Positions 45,032 to 53,943 of a stretch of 64,000 nt of DNA are shown piece after piece. The stretch is taken from positions 1 to 64,000 of the forward strand of contig JAWKTI010000001.1 in NCBI GenBank assembly GCA_041399155.1, in the 5' to 3' direction. The notes below the pieces were generated by a model that had not been told where the DNA came from, ran no database searches, and was given only the letters and a program-made list of their open reading frames with translations. The stretch's first letter is position 1; each line of letters begins with the position of its first letter. Position numbers and translations under genes: made by a program. This stretch comes from Zavarzinella sp. (GTDB taxonomy: Bacteria; Planctomycetota; Planctomycetia; Gemmatales; Gemmataceae).

Positions 45032-45474
45032 CTTGTATCACTATTGCACATTGTTTTCTCATCCTTCTATCAACCATTTCATAGCGTGAATTAAATTTCA
45101 CTTAATATTACATTCCAGTAGATTGAAATTTATTCCCACATTTTGAGAAAAATCTGCAGAAAACTCTCCAGGACCGTATCTGGAAATCACCAGTAGTGAC
45201 AGTTAAAACATGGTTTGATCGTTATTTTGCGAAAAAATCCAAAATACCTTGATTTGCTGTAAGTTGCTATCAGTCATCAACTTACGCAAACCAGGTGCCT
45301 GAAAAATTTTGCCAGATCTGCAACAAAATTGAATCTGTTCAGAAGCACATGGATATATTAAATGTGTGCATGGAATTAATTTCATGCTTACAATATGGAT
45401 TCGCCTGTTCCTGATCGCACCTGGGCCGCTTAACTGATAGAACAGGGACAATTACTTTATACGAGGGCTTTCCA
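45032..45474. other. Non-coding gap
   Basis: About 440 A+T-rich bases between two plus-strand genes. No protein-like frame, tRNA, terminator or riboswitch is recognisable. The bases just before 45475 contain ACGAGGGC, a weak ribosome site for the next gene. Confidence 0.45.
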
Positions 45475-46494
45475 ATGGTTCGTATTGGCTTAGTGGGCAT
45501 TGGCTTCATGGGATGGATACATTACCTGGGCTATCGACATGTACGCGATGCCCAGCTGGTGGCTTTGTGCAGCAAAGATCCGAAAAAGCGTGCGGGAGAC
45601 TGGACAGGCATCCGTGGCAACTTTGGCCCACCTGGAGAACAGGTTGATCTGTCCGGTGTTCGCACCTACGAAACACTGGATGAGATGCTTGCCGATCCCA
45701 ACATCGACATGGTGGATATCTGCAATCCTACGGGCTCTCACCCCGAGACTGCCATCAAGGCGATGCAAGCTGGCAAGCACGTGCTGGTGGAAAAAGCCAT
45801 CGCGTTGACTGCGGAAGATGCTGATCGCATGCTGGCAGTGGCGAAAGAAACCGGCAAACTGCTGATGGTGGCCCACGTGCTGCCATTTATGCCCGAATTT
45901 CGCTTTGCTGCGGAAGCGGTGCAGGATGGTCGCTACGGCAAACTGCTGGCGGGGCACTTCACGCGGGTAATTTCCAAACCAGACTGGTCTGCCGATATTG
46001 CCGATGCAGGTCAAACAGGTGGCCCGGCAATCGATCTGCACATTCACGATACCCACTTCATTGGCTTATTGTGCGGTAAACCAACATCGGTGCAGGCCAC
46101 GGGCGTTGTTGAGAATGGTCTGGTGGTGCACCTGACCACCGCGTACAATTTTGGCGGCAATGGGCCGGCCATCACCTGCACCTCCGGCTGGTTGTGCCAG
46201 GGTGGCAGGCCGTTTGTGCATGGTTTTGAACTGTTCTTTGAACAGGCAACCTTGAAGTTCGATTCCGAATGCTGCCCACTGAAACTGATTACGTCGAAAG
46301 GTGCTGAAACAGTGACACTGGCAGTCAGTGATGATCCTTCGTTTGCGTTCGGGCAGGAAGTGCAGATGGCTGTGGCTGGCATTCAACAGAACCAAACACC
46401 CCACTGGCTCAGTGGGCAACTGGCCCGCGATGCCCTGGTAATGTGCTACCGCGAATGCGACTCTGTTCTGCAAAAGAAAGAAATCACTTTGTAA
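45475..46494 (+). CDS. Gfo/Idh/MocA family oxidoreductase
   Basis: 339 residues. The Rossmann start is MVRIGLVGIGFMGWIHYLGY. The E-K-P signature of the family is present as VEKAIALTAEDA (Pro replaced by Ala) after AGKHVLVEKA. The C-terminal sheet contains GGPAIDLHIHDTHFIGLLCG, the family's H-D-x-x-x-H-like catalytic region. It oxidises or epimerises a sugar or inositol derivative with NAD(P). Substrate unknown. No signal peptide, so cytoplasmic. Only one gene in this unit; the next segment is the defence locus. Confidence 0.88.
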   Translation: MVRIGLVGIGFMGWIHYLGYRHVRDAQLVALCSKDPKKRAGDWTGIRGNFGPPGEQVDLSGVRTYETLDEMLADPNIDMVDICNPTGSHPETAIKAMQAGKHVLVEKAIALTAEDADRMLAVAKETGKLLMVAHVLPFMPEFRFAAEAVQDGRYGKLLAGHFTRVISKPDWSADIADAGQTGGPAIDLHIHDTHFIGLLCGKPTSVQATGVVENGLVVHLTTAYNFGGNGPAITCTSGWLCQGGRPFVHGFELFFEQATLKFDSECCPLKLITSKGAETVTLAVSDDPSFAFGQEVQMAVAGIQQNQTPHWLSGQLARDALVMCYRECDSVLQKKEITL

Positions 46495-46601
46495 CCGCTT
46501 GGGAAATATTGGCCAGCAAATTGTTTGACAGCAAACAGCCGAAAGTGTACAAAAGCAGACCGGAAAGAAATATTCCGGTTTGTTCAATTTCAGGAGCCCA
46601 A

Positions 46602-46754
46602 ATGGCAGAGAAAGAGACCAACAACAGCGGCCTTGCCTTTGCAGTAGCGCAATGGAAGGACGCATATATTCTGCAATGCAGAGTTTCTATTCTAACTTTT
46701 GACATGAATGCTTCTTTCATCAATTATCTGTCCTACTTATTGCTTGGGGCGTGA
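46602..46754 (+). pseudogene. Short ORF, possibly the N-terminal stub of a lost hsdM
   Basis: CAGGAGCCCAAATG is an excellent start site, but the ORF is only 50 codons. The first 22 residues (MAEKETNNSGLAFAVAQWKD) look like a real protein beginning and faintly recall the start of type I modification subunits (G-x-x-F-x-x-x-L-W). After that the composition turns random. With the hsdR tail at 50748-51008, it may mark the left edge of a replaced restriction locus. This reading is weak; it could equally be an unrelated small ORF. Confidence 0.3.
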
Positions 46755-46795
46755 TGCATAGGCAATAGACGAAATACCTAGTTTGGGGAAATGCT

Positions 46796-48178
46796 ATGAG
46801 TGAAGAATTAACGCCAATCATGGCTCCAGACCAAGTCCTCAATCCAAATGATCCGGGTGACGCAACACGCCGCCGCTTTCGTTATCAGGACGTGCGGGCA
46901 ACTTGTTACATCCTCGCTCTATTCGACGAAGACGAGGCGATCATCGAGATTATTTGCGAACAGCAGGAAGACATTCTCGTTAAGCGCATGAATGGCCGAT
47001 TCAAGGGTGTACAGATCAAGACGAGGGAAGACGGCGCCATGCCCTTCAAGTCGGGCGATGAAGAAATCATGAAGTCGCTGCAACGGTTCATCGAGGAAGA
47101 ACGTGACTTTCCGGGCCAGTTCGAGGAATTCGTCCTCGGCTGCAATTGTGGCTTCTGGCAAGAAAAAAAGAACAGAAGCAACCTTCCACACCTGTTAGAT
47201 TTGGCTAGAGGGAAGACTTGGGAAGACGCCCCTAAGCCAGTCCTCGATTTCATCAAGAAGCTATGTCCGGCACCTAATACACCGAAACCAAATAAGTCCA
47301 AGAAAAGTGCAGCATCGCCCTGTTCAGCGGGTGCTACGAGTCCATCATCGGCAACTCAGCAACAGTCAATGGTACAACCAAAGGAAACTCACGAAGTGAT
47401 GCTCGATAGAGCGTTCTCAGTTTTCCAAAAGGTTGCGGTTACCACAACACCGTCCCTGACGGAAATGACCGCCCCGGTGATCAGCCTTCTGGCAACACTG
47501 GAATGCGTGGGCAAGAACCAGTCCTATGACGATCTGAACTCAATAGCCGAGGCCCTTATCTCCGAAGTTGCAACAGCCTCCTCTATGACTCACGCCTCAT
47601 TCAAAAAGCACTACTTCGAAATCTGCATTGACCCCGAGAAAGCCAAAGCCGACAGTATCCTGTTGGCAAAGCGATTCGACAGAGCCAGAGCCGAAGAGGT
47701 CATCCGCCGCGCGTTCCGGGCCAAGACCCCACTCGCAGACGGGACTACATTCGCCGCCGACAAGCTTCCCGTAGGTACTCGGACCCAGCAAGCCAAGATG
47801 ACTGCTGGTGGCATCGTTATCGACGACATAGAGGAGGCTGTGCAGCAGAGGCAGGCCGCAGAGTATGTGTTGTCCTCCTGGATCAACAAATTCGGCGTCA
47901 GCAAGGCGAACGCCCAGTACCAAGACCTGAGATCCGCGGTATTGACAGAGGCGAACGAGGCCAAAAGGCAGGCCGCCGAAGCCCAGCCTGGGGCACAATA
48001 CGGAGCCGCGATGCTGATGCTGGTAAAGGGGCGAGTACGTCAACTGCACCAAGATAGCGGCAACGCACTCCACGGAGTCAGATACGACCAGCTACTCGGG
48101 ATCGCCGGCATCATGACAGAGGAGTGCCCGTTGTGGTGGAGCCAGAGATTCGACCTCCACGTGGAGGCGGCATCATGA
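46796..48178 (+). CDS. DUF4297/Cap4-type nuclease, effector of an ABC-3C (Lamassu-like) system
   Basis: 460 residues; GGGG precedes the ATG. The N-terminal 150 residues fit the DUF4297 (Cap4-like) endonuclease: PGDATRRRFRYQDVRATCYI, EIICEQQEDILVKRMNGRFK and GVQIKTRED, with the acidic pair at 58-59 and Q73-x-K75 of a PD-(D/E)xK site, then SGDEEIMKSLQRFIEEE. A Pro/Ser/Gln-rich linker lies at about 165-200, followed by an unrecognised helical domain. In Lamassu-type systems this subunit cleaves DNA when released by the SMC partner. First of three overlapping genes; base composition is more G+C-rich and codon use differs from neighbours. Confidence 0.85.
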   Translation: MSEELTPIMAPDQVLNPNDPGDATRRRFRYQDVRATCYILALFDEDEAIIEIICEQQEDILVKRMNGRFKGVQIKTREDGAMPFKSGDEEIMKSLQRFIEEERDFPGQFEEFVLGCNCGFWQEKKNRSNLPHLLDLARGKTWEDAPKPVLDFIKKLCPAPNTPKPNKSKKSAASPCSAGATSPSSATQQQSMVQPKETHEVMLDRAFSVFQKVAVTTTPSLTEMTAPVISLLATLECVGKNQSYDDLNSIAEALISEVATASSMTHASFKKHYFEICIDPEKAKADSILLAKRFDRARAEEVIRRAFRAKTPLADGTTFAADKLPVGTRTQQAKMTAGGIVIDDIEEAVQQRQAAEYVLSSWINKFGVSKANAQYQDLRSAVLTEANEAKRQAAEAQPGAQYGAAMLMLVKGRVRQLHQDSGNALHGVRYDQLLGIAGIMTEECPLWWSQRFDLHVEAAS

Positions 48179-48753
48179 CGTTGTTCCAAATCTTGGCCGA
48201 CCTCGAAGAGAACGACGACCTCCATTTATCTCGACTCCTGATCCTGCTACGAGCCTTCGCCGAAAAGAGCAAGAAGGGCACCATCGAAGGACTGACGAAG
48301 CTCGCCAAACTTGATTTCCTGCTTCGCTATCCGGTCTACCTGGAGCGGGCATTGCAAGCACGCAAGCAGGCCAACCCGAACGAGACAATCAAGCCGGTCG
48401 AGGAGGCAGCCGTTCAAGATCACGAACGGCACAGCGTAGAGTCCGCGATGGTGCGGTTCAAGTACGGCCCGTGGGACCATCGTTACCGACGATTTCTAAA
48501 CCTGCTCGTTGCCCACGGCTTAGCCACGATTACTCTTCAAGGCCGCACGTACCACATTGGACTGACCGAGCCAGGTATAGCCAAGGCGGACGAGCTTGCT
48601 GAGCGAGAAGAAAACGCGGACATCCTCGCCCGCACGCGGGTGGTCAAGCGTCGCTTCGACATAGGCGGTACGACGCTGAAGAACTTCATCTACGACACCT
48701 TTCCTGAGATCGTCTCACTTCGGCTGGGACAGGAGATCCGCCATGAAAATTAG
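48175..48753 (+). CDS. ABC-3C middle component
   Basis: 192 residues from the ATG at 48175, which overlaps the previous stop as ATGA, so translation is coupled. A helical protein with ILADLEENDDLHLSRLLILL, KLAKLDFLLRYPVYLERAL, AMVRFKYGPWDHRYRRFLNL and GLTEPGIAKADELAEREE. The FKYGPWDHRYRRFLNLLVAH segment is typical of the middle-component (winged-helix-like) proteins encoded between effector and ATPase in ABC three-component systems. It is thought to bridge effector and ATPase. Recognition is by context plus this segment. Confidence 0.8.
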   Translation: MTLFQILADLEENDDLHLSRLLILLRAFAEKSKKGTIEGLTKLAKLDFLLRYPVYLERALQARKQANPNETIKPVEEAAVQDHERHSVESAMVRFKYGPWDHRYRRFLNLLVAHGLATITLQGRTYHIGLTEPGIAKADELAEREENADILARTRVVKRRFDIGGTTLKNFIYDTFPEIVSLRLGQEIRHEN

Positions 48754-50698
48754 GCTAATTTCACTCACTCTACTGTGCCGTCGAGGGCAGGAAACTATCG
48801 ACTTCAGCCCGCAGGTTAGTTTTTACCACGGCAAGCTGAGTGCAGGCAAATCAACCATCGCGAGGTTGATCGACTATTGCCTCGGTGCTAAAGAAATCGA
48901 ACGCACTACGGCGATCAAGAAGGAACTGCTGTCGGTCGAATTGTTGGCACTGGTCGGCAGATACGTCGCTCGCTTCGAGCGAACGGTGGAGGGGGTTGCG
49001 ACCGTCCAGGTGACGTGGACGGACGAGAAAGGGAAAGAGTTCGGGGCGTTGGCTCCGCTCCAACAGCCAGACAACGCAGCCCCTCTGGTAGAAGGCGAGT
49101 CTGTGTTCACTTTCAGCGACCTCATGTTTTACCTGTTCGGGATGCAACCACTGCGGGTAAAGAAGAGCAATTACGACGAAGAATCGGAGTTGATACGACT
49201 CAGCATCCGGGACATCCTGTGGTATTGTTACCTCGATCAGAACAAACTCGACCACTCGTTCTTCCGACTGCATGAAATCTTCGTGCAGACCAAGAGCAGG
49301 TACGCGATCCGCTACATTCTTGGCTACTACACAGAACGACTGGAAGAACTCCAGCGGCAACTGAAAGTTGCCATCACCAACCGTACCAGCAAGCTTGCCG
49401 CTGCGAAGCAGATACGCGAATTCCTTCAGGAAGTAGGGTATGAGACTGAGATGGATGTTGAAGCTGACATCACAGAAACCACCCGCCAGTTCGAGGGAGC
49501 CAAACGGCACCAAGCCGAACTCCAGGCTACGTACCATGCCGAGACCCATTTCGCGGATACTTTGAGAAATCGCCTGCGGGACCAAAGTGCACAACTTGGC
49601 ATGGAGGAGCAGGCCCTTGCAGACCTCAAGGTGCGGTTGAGCGAGTTCGAGTTATTGAAGGGTGAACTCTTGACTGCACGTCACAAACTATCACGAGCCG
49701 CCACAGCTGCTACTGTCCTATCCGACGTTGCGTTCGAGAGCTGCCCACAATGCGGAACCAAGGTGACTTCGGCCCCTGACCCAAGCTGTTGCAACCTATG
49801 CGGAAAAGCCACTCCCAAGGACGACGAAGCTCGGGCCACCATTGTGCAAGCCTTACGTCGTGATCTCGACAGCCGACTGAAGGAGATTGATGACACTTTG
49901 GGTCGCACGAAGAGGAGTATCCGAAAGCAAGAACATTATGTCGCGACAGTGCGAGCGGACAAACATAGTCTCGACTCACAACTGAATGAGGAACTCTCTA
50001 AATACGACTCTCCCTTCATCGCTGCGACACGCGAGGCCGACCGACGCACCGCAATGCTCGAAGAGCGGTTAAGCGGTCTAGAAAGATTCCGAAAGTTACC
50101 CGCCACTATCGCGAGCCTGGAACGTGAGGCAGACACTTTGGTAGCCGAGGCAGAGAGATTGCGAAGGCAAATCCAAGAGGAACACGCTGGGCTCATCAGT
50201 GCCAACCGACTGGTCGGTGAACTCGAAGGTGAATACCTGCGTCTGCTCCTCGCTGTGGGTGTGCCCGGAGTCAACCAGGGCGACGTTGTGCGGATTAACC
50301 GCAAGACGTGGATTCCCGATATCCTTGAGGGTGGAGAGGACGGACAGTCCTGGAACTTCTACGGCGCTGGTAGCAATGGCAAGAAGACCCTTCTGAATGT
50401 CTGTTACGCTCTGGCCGTCCACATAGTAGCTGAAGCCCATGATCGTCCGCTTCCGACGTTCTTACTGATCGACCACGTCACGAAGTGCATCTCGCCCGAC
50501 GTGAACCGAAGCGTCATTGAGGCATTATTCCGGGAGATATACAGCCTCGTTCTGGGTCCCCTGAAACGAACCCAGGTCATCCTGATCGATAACGAATTTT
50601 TCGCTCCCGAAGGCAGTGGCGTAAACATTGTAGACCGCTACCTGACGCCGGACGACGAGAACCATCCGCCTCTCATAAGTTATTACCGCGGTGCTTGA
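48743..50698 (+). CDS. SMC-like ATPase with zinc hook (DUF3732-like), sensor of the ABC-3C system
   Basis: 651 residues, start overlapping the previous gene by 11 bases. Walker A is GKLSAGKST at 30-38 in VSFYHGKLSAGKSTIARLID. Long coiled coils flank a central zinc hook, CPQCGTKV at 334-341 and CCNLCGKAT at 349-357. The ABC signature region is GAGSNGKKTLLNVCYALA (about 535-552) and Walker B is TFLLIDHVTKCI (about 571-582), where the usual catalytic Glu after Asp is His. The family matches the DUF3732 or Lamassu LmuB-like ATPases, which detect foreign or unusual DNA ends and release the nuclease. Cytoplasmic, DNA-bound. Confidence 0.87.
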   Translation: MKIRLISLTLLCRRGQETIDFSPQVSFYHGKLSAGKSTIARLIDYCLGAKEIERTTAIKKELLSVELLALVGRYVARFERTVEGVATVQVTWTDEKGKEFGALAPLQQPDNAAPLVEGESVFTFSDLMFYLFGMQPLRVKKSNYDEESELIRLSIRDILWYCYLDQNKLDHSFFRLHEIFVQTKSRYAIRYILGYYTERLEELQRQLKVAITNRTSKLAAAKQIREFLQEVGYETEMDVEADITETTRQFEGAKRHQAELQATYHAETHFADTLRNRLRDQSAQLGMEEQALADLKVRLSEFELLKGELLTARHKLSRAATAATVLSDVAFESCPQCGTKVTSAPDPSCCNLCGKATPKDDEARATIVQALRRDLDSRLKEIDDTLGRTKRSIRKQEHYVATVRADKHSLDSQLNEELSKYDSPFIAATREADRRTAMLEERLSGLERFRKLPATIASLEREADTLVAEAERLRRQIQEEHAGLISANRLVGELEGEYLRLLLAVGVPGVNQGDVVRINRKTWIPDILEGGEDGQSWNFYGAGSNGKKTLLNVCYALAVHIVAEAHDRPLPTFLLIDHVTKCISPDVNRSVIEALFREIYSLVLGPLKRTQVILIDNEFFAPEGSGVNIVDRYLTPDDENHPPLISYYRGA

Positions 50699-50747
50699 TT
50701 AAGTTTCGTCATTATCGTTACTCAGATTACAGCAATTATGATGTCAT

Positions 50748-51008
50748 GATGCACTTGCAGAGAATGGTTCCGCAAAAGAAATTATGAAGTCGGATCAACT
50801 TCGCCTGATGGCACGCGAACTGGCAGAAATGATCAAAAAAATGCCCAAGCTGGATTGGACACAACGTGAAAGCGTGCGTGCGGATCTGCGTCGCAAAGTT
50901 CGGCGCTTGCTGGCAATGTATGGTTACCTACCGGATCTTTCCGAAGATGCCACCCAGTTGGTGCTGAAACAGGCCGAGTTATCCACCGAAAATGGTGTGG
51001 ACGATTAA
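50748..51008 (+). pseudogene. hsdR: 3' remnant of type I restriction subunit HsdR
   Basis: From 50748 the frame reads DALAENGSAKEIMKSDQLRL, then MARELAEMIKKMPKLDWTQR and ESVRADLRRKVRRLLAMYGY, then LPDLSEDATQLVLKQAEL. This is the C-terminal DUF3387-type helical domain of HsdR, which normally ends an approximately 1000-residue protein. A stop at 50739-50741 closes the frame just before, and none of the nuclease or helicase domains is present. An ATG at 50784 could yield a 74-residue peptide, but without a good ribosome site. It begins 50 bases after the ABC-3C ATPase gene. Confidence 0.82.
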
Positions 51009-51045
51009 GGGCAGCCGGTGCCCCTCAGAAAAGCTGGGCACAGAT

Positions 51046-51918
51046 TTACTTCTTCCATTTCCCCTGCAGCCCCTCGGTTTCATACAGTCGATCTTCATCC
51101 AGAGACATGGGATCGATACTCCAGTGGTTTGCCAGTTCAAACAAATGTTCCAATTGGAACTTGCTGAATTCAAGTTGATCTGGTTCATACCATCGCGGTT
51201 CCCCAAACTCTGTAGAAATCCCTAATATTTCTTCTTCATCGCTGGGTACTCCAATATCCAAGAATGTGTTCTCCTGCTTGCCAATCCAGCCGAATGCACG
51301 CTCCAATTTTCCTTCTCGAGCCCGAGCCCAGATATATAACTCAACTTCGACCTGGTTGGAAAAGTATTGCACTTCCGAAAAATGGTTGCTCAATTGTTCC
51401 ATCAATTCTGTCAGTCTGTCAGGTATCATCAATAATGATCTGCCTACCACCAGAATCCAGTCCCCTACTGGTGGGGAGACAAATACCCAGTCCCGATGGG
51501 CAGCATCAACACCTTCTTCCCACTCGACTGGTTCGATTTCTGTCAATTGAAATGCGGTTGCCACCGCCTGAATATCCCTGCTTTCGATCGCGAACCAAGT
51601 GATATCCTGCCCGAATTGTATTGGCAGCGCTTCTTCTCGATGATAGTAGGGAATGTAGAGAAATCCCGTGCAGAGAGAGAATAAGATACTGTTCGCTAAT
51701 TCTTCAGGGTTGTAGGTGTATTCAGGCTGTTGGTCGACTGTGGGTGCCGCTGGCTCTTCAGCAAGCCTGTTTTTTCGTTCTAATAAAAGTTCTTCCGCAG
51801 CTTCAAGTGCTTCCAAGGACCAGTGTTTCTCAGGTTCCGTTGAGACAATTTTCTGCAGGTGGGCAGTGGATTTATCTGCTAAGTGTGCTTTGATGGTGTC
51901 GATCAGATCCCGATTCAC
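51046..51918 (-). CDS. Hypothetical acidic protein
   Basis: 290 residues starting MNRDLIDTIKAHLADKSTAH. The N-terminal 60 residues are a helical segment (WSLEALEAAEELLLERKNRL) like those that end in a Pro/Ala/Glu linker (EEPAAPTVDQQPEYTYN). The C-terminal 200 residues are Trp-rich and acidic: WFAIESRDIQAVATAFQLTE, DWVFVSPPVGDWILVVGRSL, IWAREGKLERAFGWIG-like WARAREGKLERAFGWIGKQ. No signal peptide or membrane span. I do not recognise the family. It is convergent with the hsdR remnant and lies outside the composition shift of the defence locus. Confidence 0.65.
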   Translation of the reverse strand: MNRDLIDTIKAHLADKSTAHLQKIVSTEPEKHWSLEALEAAEELLLERKNRLAEEPAAPTVDQQPEYTYNPEELANSILFSLCTGFLYIPYYHREEALPIQFGQDITWFAIESRDIQAVATAFQLTEIEPVEWEEGVDAAHRDWVFVSPPVGDWILVVGRSLLMIPDRLTELMEQLSNHFSEVQYFSNQVEVELYIWARAREGKLERAFGWIGKQENTFLDIGVPSDEEEILGISTEFGEPRWYEPDQLEFSKFQLEHLFELANHWSIDPMSLDEDRLYETEGLQGKWKK

Positions 51919-52135
51919 GCTGTAACCGATTGTTGGGGACGCATGTTATTTCTGTATCGATGCAATCACACAAGGGAAGTACTTGGTTGTAAGCAGGCAT
52001 CAAATGTCTGGTCCACGGACTGGCAAAAAGATAAATCCACCTCGATACGACAAGGAAAATCATCGTGAAGTTTTGTTTCATTTTCCCCTGCCACCATTTA
52101 TAATGTGGTTACCTCCCAAATGCTGAAGACCTGTA

Positions 52136-53509
52136 ATGAGCACCTTTCCAATCACGAATCGACGGGATTTTCTTCTCTCCAGTGGGCTGGGGATGTTTGG
52201 TCTGTCGTTGCCGCAACTGCTTCAGGCACAGGATGTTACGAAAAAGAAACCCCATGCCAAAGCCTGTATTCTCCTCTTCATGTGGGGTGGGCCTGCCCAG
52301 CAGGATACCTGGGATATGAAGCCCGATGCCCCCGATGTCTACCGTGGGGAATTCAAACCGATCTCCACCACCGTGCCTGGTTTGCAGATCAGTGAACATT
52401 TTCCCCAGTTGGCGAAGCGGGCAGATGAATTGTGCCTGATTCGCTCGATGACGCACAACGATGTGAACCATACGACAGCGACGCACCACCTGCTGACGGG
52501 AAAACCGGCTCCCAGTGGGGGGCTGAGCGACGATTGGCCGAATTACGGTGCAGTGCTTTCCCACCTGGGGCGAGGAAAAGGCCCACTGCCGCCTTATGTT
52601 TCCATGATGCCCGTGGTGCCGAACGGTGCCCCACGTTTTGTGGAACAAAGCCACGGCCAGGGTGCGGGCTGGCTGGGCCCGGTTTACAACCCGATGCGGA
52701 TTGATGCGGATGCTTCGCTGCCCGACTACCACGTGGGTGCCTTGCGGCCACAGGCAGAACTTTCCCACCAGCGTTTATCGAATCGGCAATCGCTGCTGAC
52801 CAACCTGGATGGGGATAGTGGCTCGAAGATTCTCCCCACCGATGCGGTAAAACAGGCCAACTACGAACGAGCGTTTCAATTATTGGCCAATCCCACCATC
52901 AGCCGGGCATTTGATTTATCGCTGGAACCGAAAAAAGTTCGCGAACGGTATGGCATGAACCGTCACGGTCAATCGGTCCTGCAGGCACGCAGACTGGTCG
53001 AAGCGGGCGTGCCATTGGTGACGGTATTCTGGCCCAACGATGGTATTACCAATGTCAGCGTTTATTGGGATACCCACAGTCGCAATTTTATCGACCTGAA
53101 AACGCGTCTTTGCCCGGTCAGCGATCTGGCCACCGCCGCACTGCTGGACGATCTGAAAGAACGTGGGATGCTGGATGACACGCTGGTGATCTGGACTGGC
53201 GAGATGGGCCGCACCCCCAAAGTGGGGCAATCGGTCGTAGGTGGGGCAGGTGCAGGCAAAGATGGTCGCGATCATTGGGGCAAAGTGTTTACCACCGTTC
53301 TGGCAGGTGGGGGCGTTGCAGGTGGTGCCGTGTATGGTGCCAGCGATCGCTTTGCCGCCGAACCGGCACTGAATCCGGTTCCTCCCAAAGATCTGGCCGC
53401 CACAATCTACCATTTACTGGGTGTCGACCCACGACTGGAACTGCACGATCGCCTGAAACGCCCACTGCAACTGTGCGATGGTCAGATCATTGAAGGCATC
53501 CTGGGGTAG
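52136..53509 (+). CDS. DUF1501 protein, Tat-exported
   Basis: 457 residues. The N-terminus NRRDFLLSSGLGMFGLSLPQ is a twin-arginine export signal (R-R-x-F-L). The mature protein has the DUF1501 pattern: KACILLFMWGGPAQQDTWDM, KPDAPDVYRGEFKPISTTVP, GLQISEHFPQLAKRADELCL, IRSMTHNDVNHTTATHHLLT, then SMMPVVPNGAPRFVEQS-like segments and VIWTGEMGRTPKV, KDGRDHWGKVFTTVLAGGGV near the end. The fold is related to alkaline phosphatase/sulfatase. In planctomycetes it usually pairs with DUF1549/DUF1553 cytochrome-like genes, which are absent here. Function unknown. Confidence 0.88.
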   Translation: MSTFPITNRRDFLLSSGLGMFGLSLPQLLQAQDVTKKKPHAKACILLFMWGGPAQQDTWDMKPDAPDVYRGEFKPISTTVPGLQISEHFPQLAKRADELCLIRSMTHNDVNHTTATHHLLTGKPAPSGGLSDDWPNYGAVLSHLGRGKGPLPPYVSMMPVVPNGAPRFVEQSHGQGAGWLGPVYNPMRIDADASLPDYHVGALRPQAELSHQRLSNRQSLLTNLDGDSGSKILPTDAVKQANYERAFQLLANPTISRAFDLSLEPKKVRERYGMNRHGQSVLQARRLVEAGVPLVTVFWPNDGITNVSVYWDTHSRNFIDLKTRLCPVSDLATAALLDDLKERGMLDDTLVIWTGEMGRTPKVGQSVVGGAGAGKDGRDHWGKVFTTVLAGGGVAGGAVYGASDRFAAEPALNPVPPKDLAATIYHLLGVDPRLELHDRLKRPLQLCDGQIIEGILG

Positions 53510-53743
53510 TATTCGTAATTCGGCCTAATTTTAAAGTTTGAGATTGCAAAGATATTTTGTACCCTCTTTTCAATCACAGAGCTCGATTGACTAGCCTCGT
53601 GTGAACGGTGACCAGTGTATCAGAAATCCTGCTTCAGGCACGAAGTGCCTACAAAAACTGCTGCTATTAATGAAACCTGGAAACAGCAGTCAGGTGTTTC
53701 TGCAACAAACGAATCACGAAGATGGACAAAATTCAGCTATTTT

Positions 53744-53804
53744 CTCAAATTTCAGAAAATACCAAAACGTTCCACGTGGAACACTGACGATCGTTTGAAT
53801 GTCG
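53744..53804. repeat. 61-bp repeat, copy 1, containing a parS-like palindrome
   Basis: Matches 63122-63182 base for base at about nine positions in ten (shared blocks CTCAAATTTCAGAA, ATACCAAAACGTTCCACGTG, CGTTTGAATGTCG). Same orientation, 9.4 kb apart. Confidence 0.85.
53769..53782. promoter_or_regulatory. parS-like ParB binding site 1
   Basis: GTTCCACGTGGAAC, a perfect 14-bp palindrome identical to the parS core used by several bacterial ParB proteins (for example Myxococcus). Binding here is inferred from sequence only. Confidence 0.7.
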
Positions 53805-53895
53805 ATCAGTGGCGGGGACGCACCGAAAAATATTCTGCCTACCTTGCGATGTTTCCCACGTGGGTGTAAAATAGCTTTATTGGAACGGAAGAATC

Positions 53896-53940
53896 ATGAA
53901 ACATTTATACCTTGCACTCGAACTTCTAGCACAGCACTGA
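53896..53940 (+). CDS. Leucine-rich leader peptide of leuA
   Basis: ATG AAA CAT TTA TAC CTT GCA CTC GAA CTT CTA GCA CAG CAC TGA would encode MKHLYLALELLAQH, five leucines in 14 residues. A purine-rich ribosome site (GGAACGGAAG) lies just upstream. It sits 81 bases before the leuA start, directly ahead of mutually exclusive hairpins. Ribosome stalling at the Leu codons when leucyl-tRNA is scarce would favour the antiterminator. This is the design of enteric leu operon attenuation; the role here is inferred. Confidence 0.75.
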   Translation: MKHLYLALELLAQH

Positions 53941-53943
53941 ATG

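Larger units (their letters stand above)
53510..53895. other. Non-coding stretch with the first parS-like repeat
   Basis: About 385 bases without a supported gene. It contains the 61-bp repeat at 53744-53804 with its palindrome, and probably the leu promoter just before the leader peptide at 53896. Confidence 0.55.

Noticed and set aside
46443..46754. 103-codon plus-strand ORF overlapping the oxidoreductase end
   Set aside because: Its first half is out of phase inside a real gene; only the part from the ATG at 46602 has a plausible start.
53615..53869. 84-codon ORF before leuA
   Set aside because: It runs through the parS-like repeat, lacks protein-like composition and has no ribosome site.
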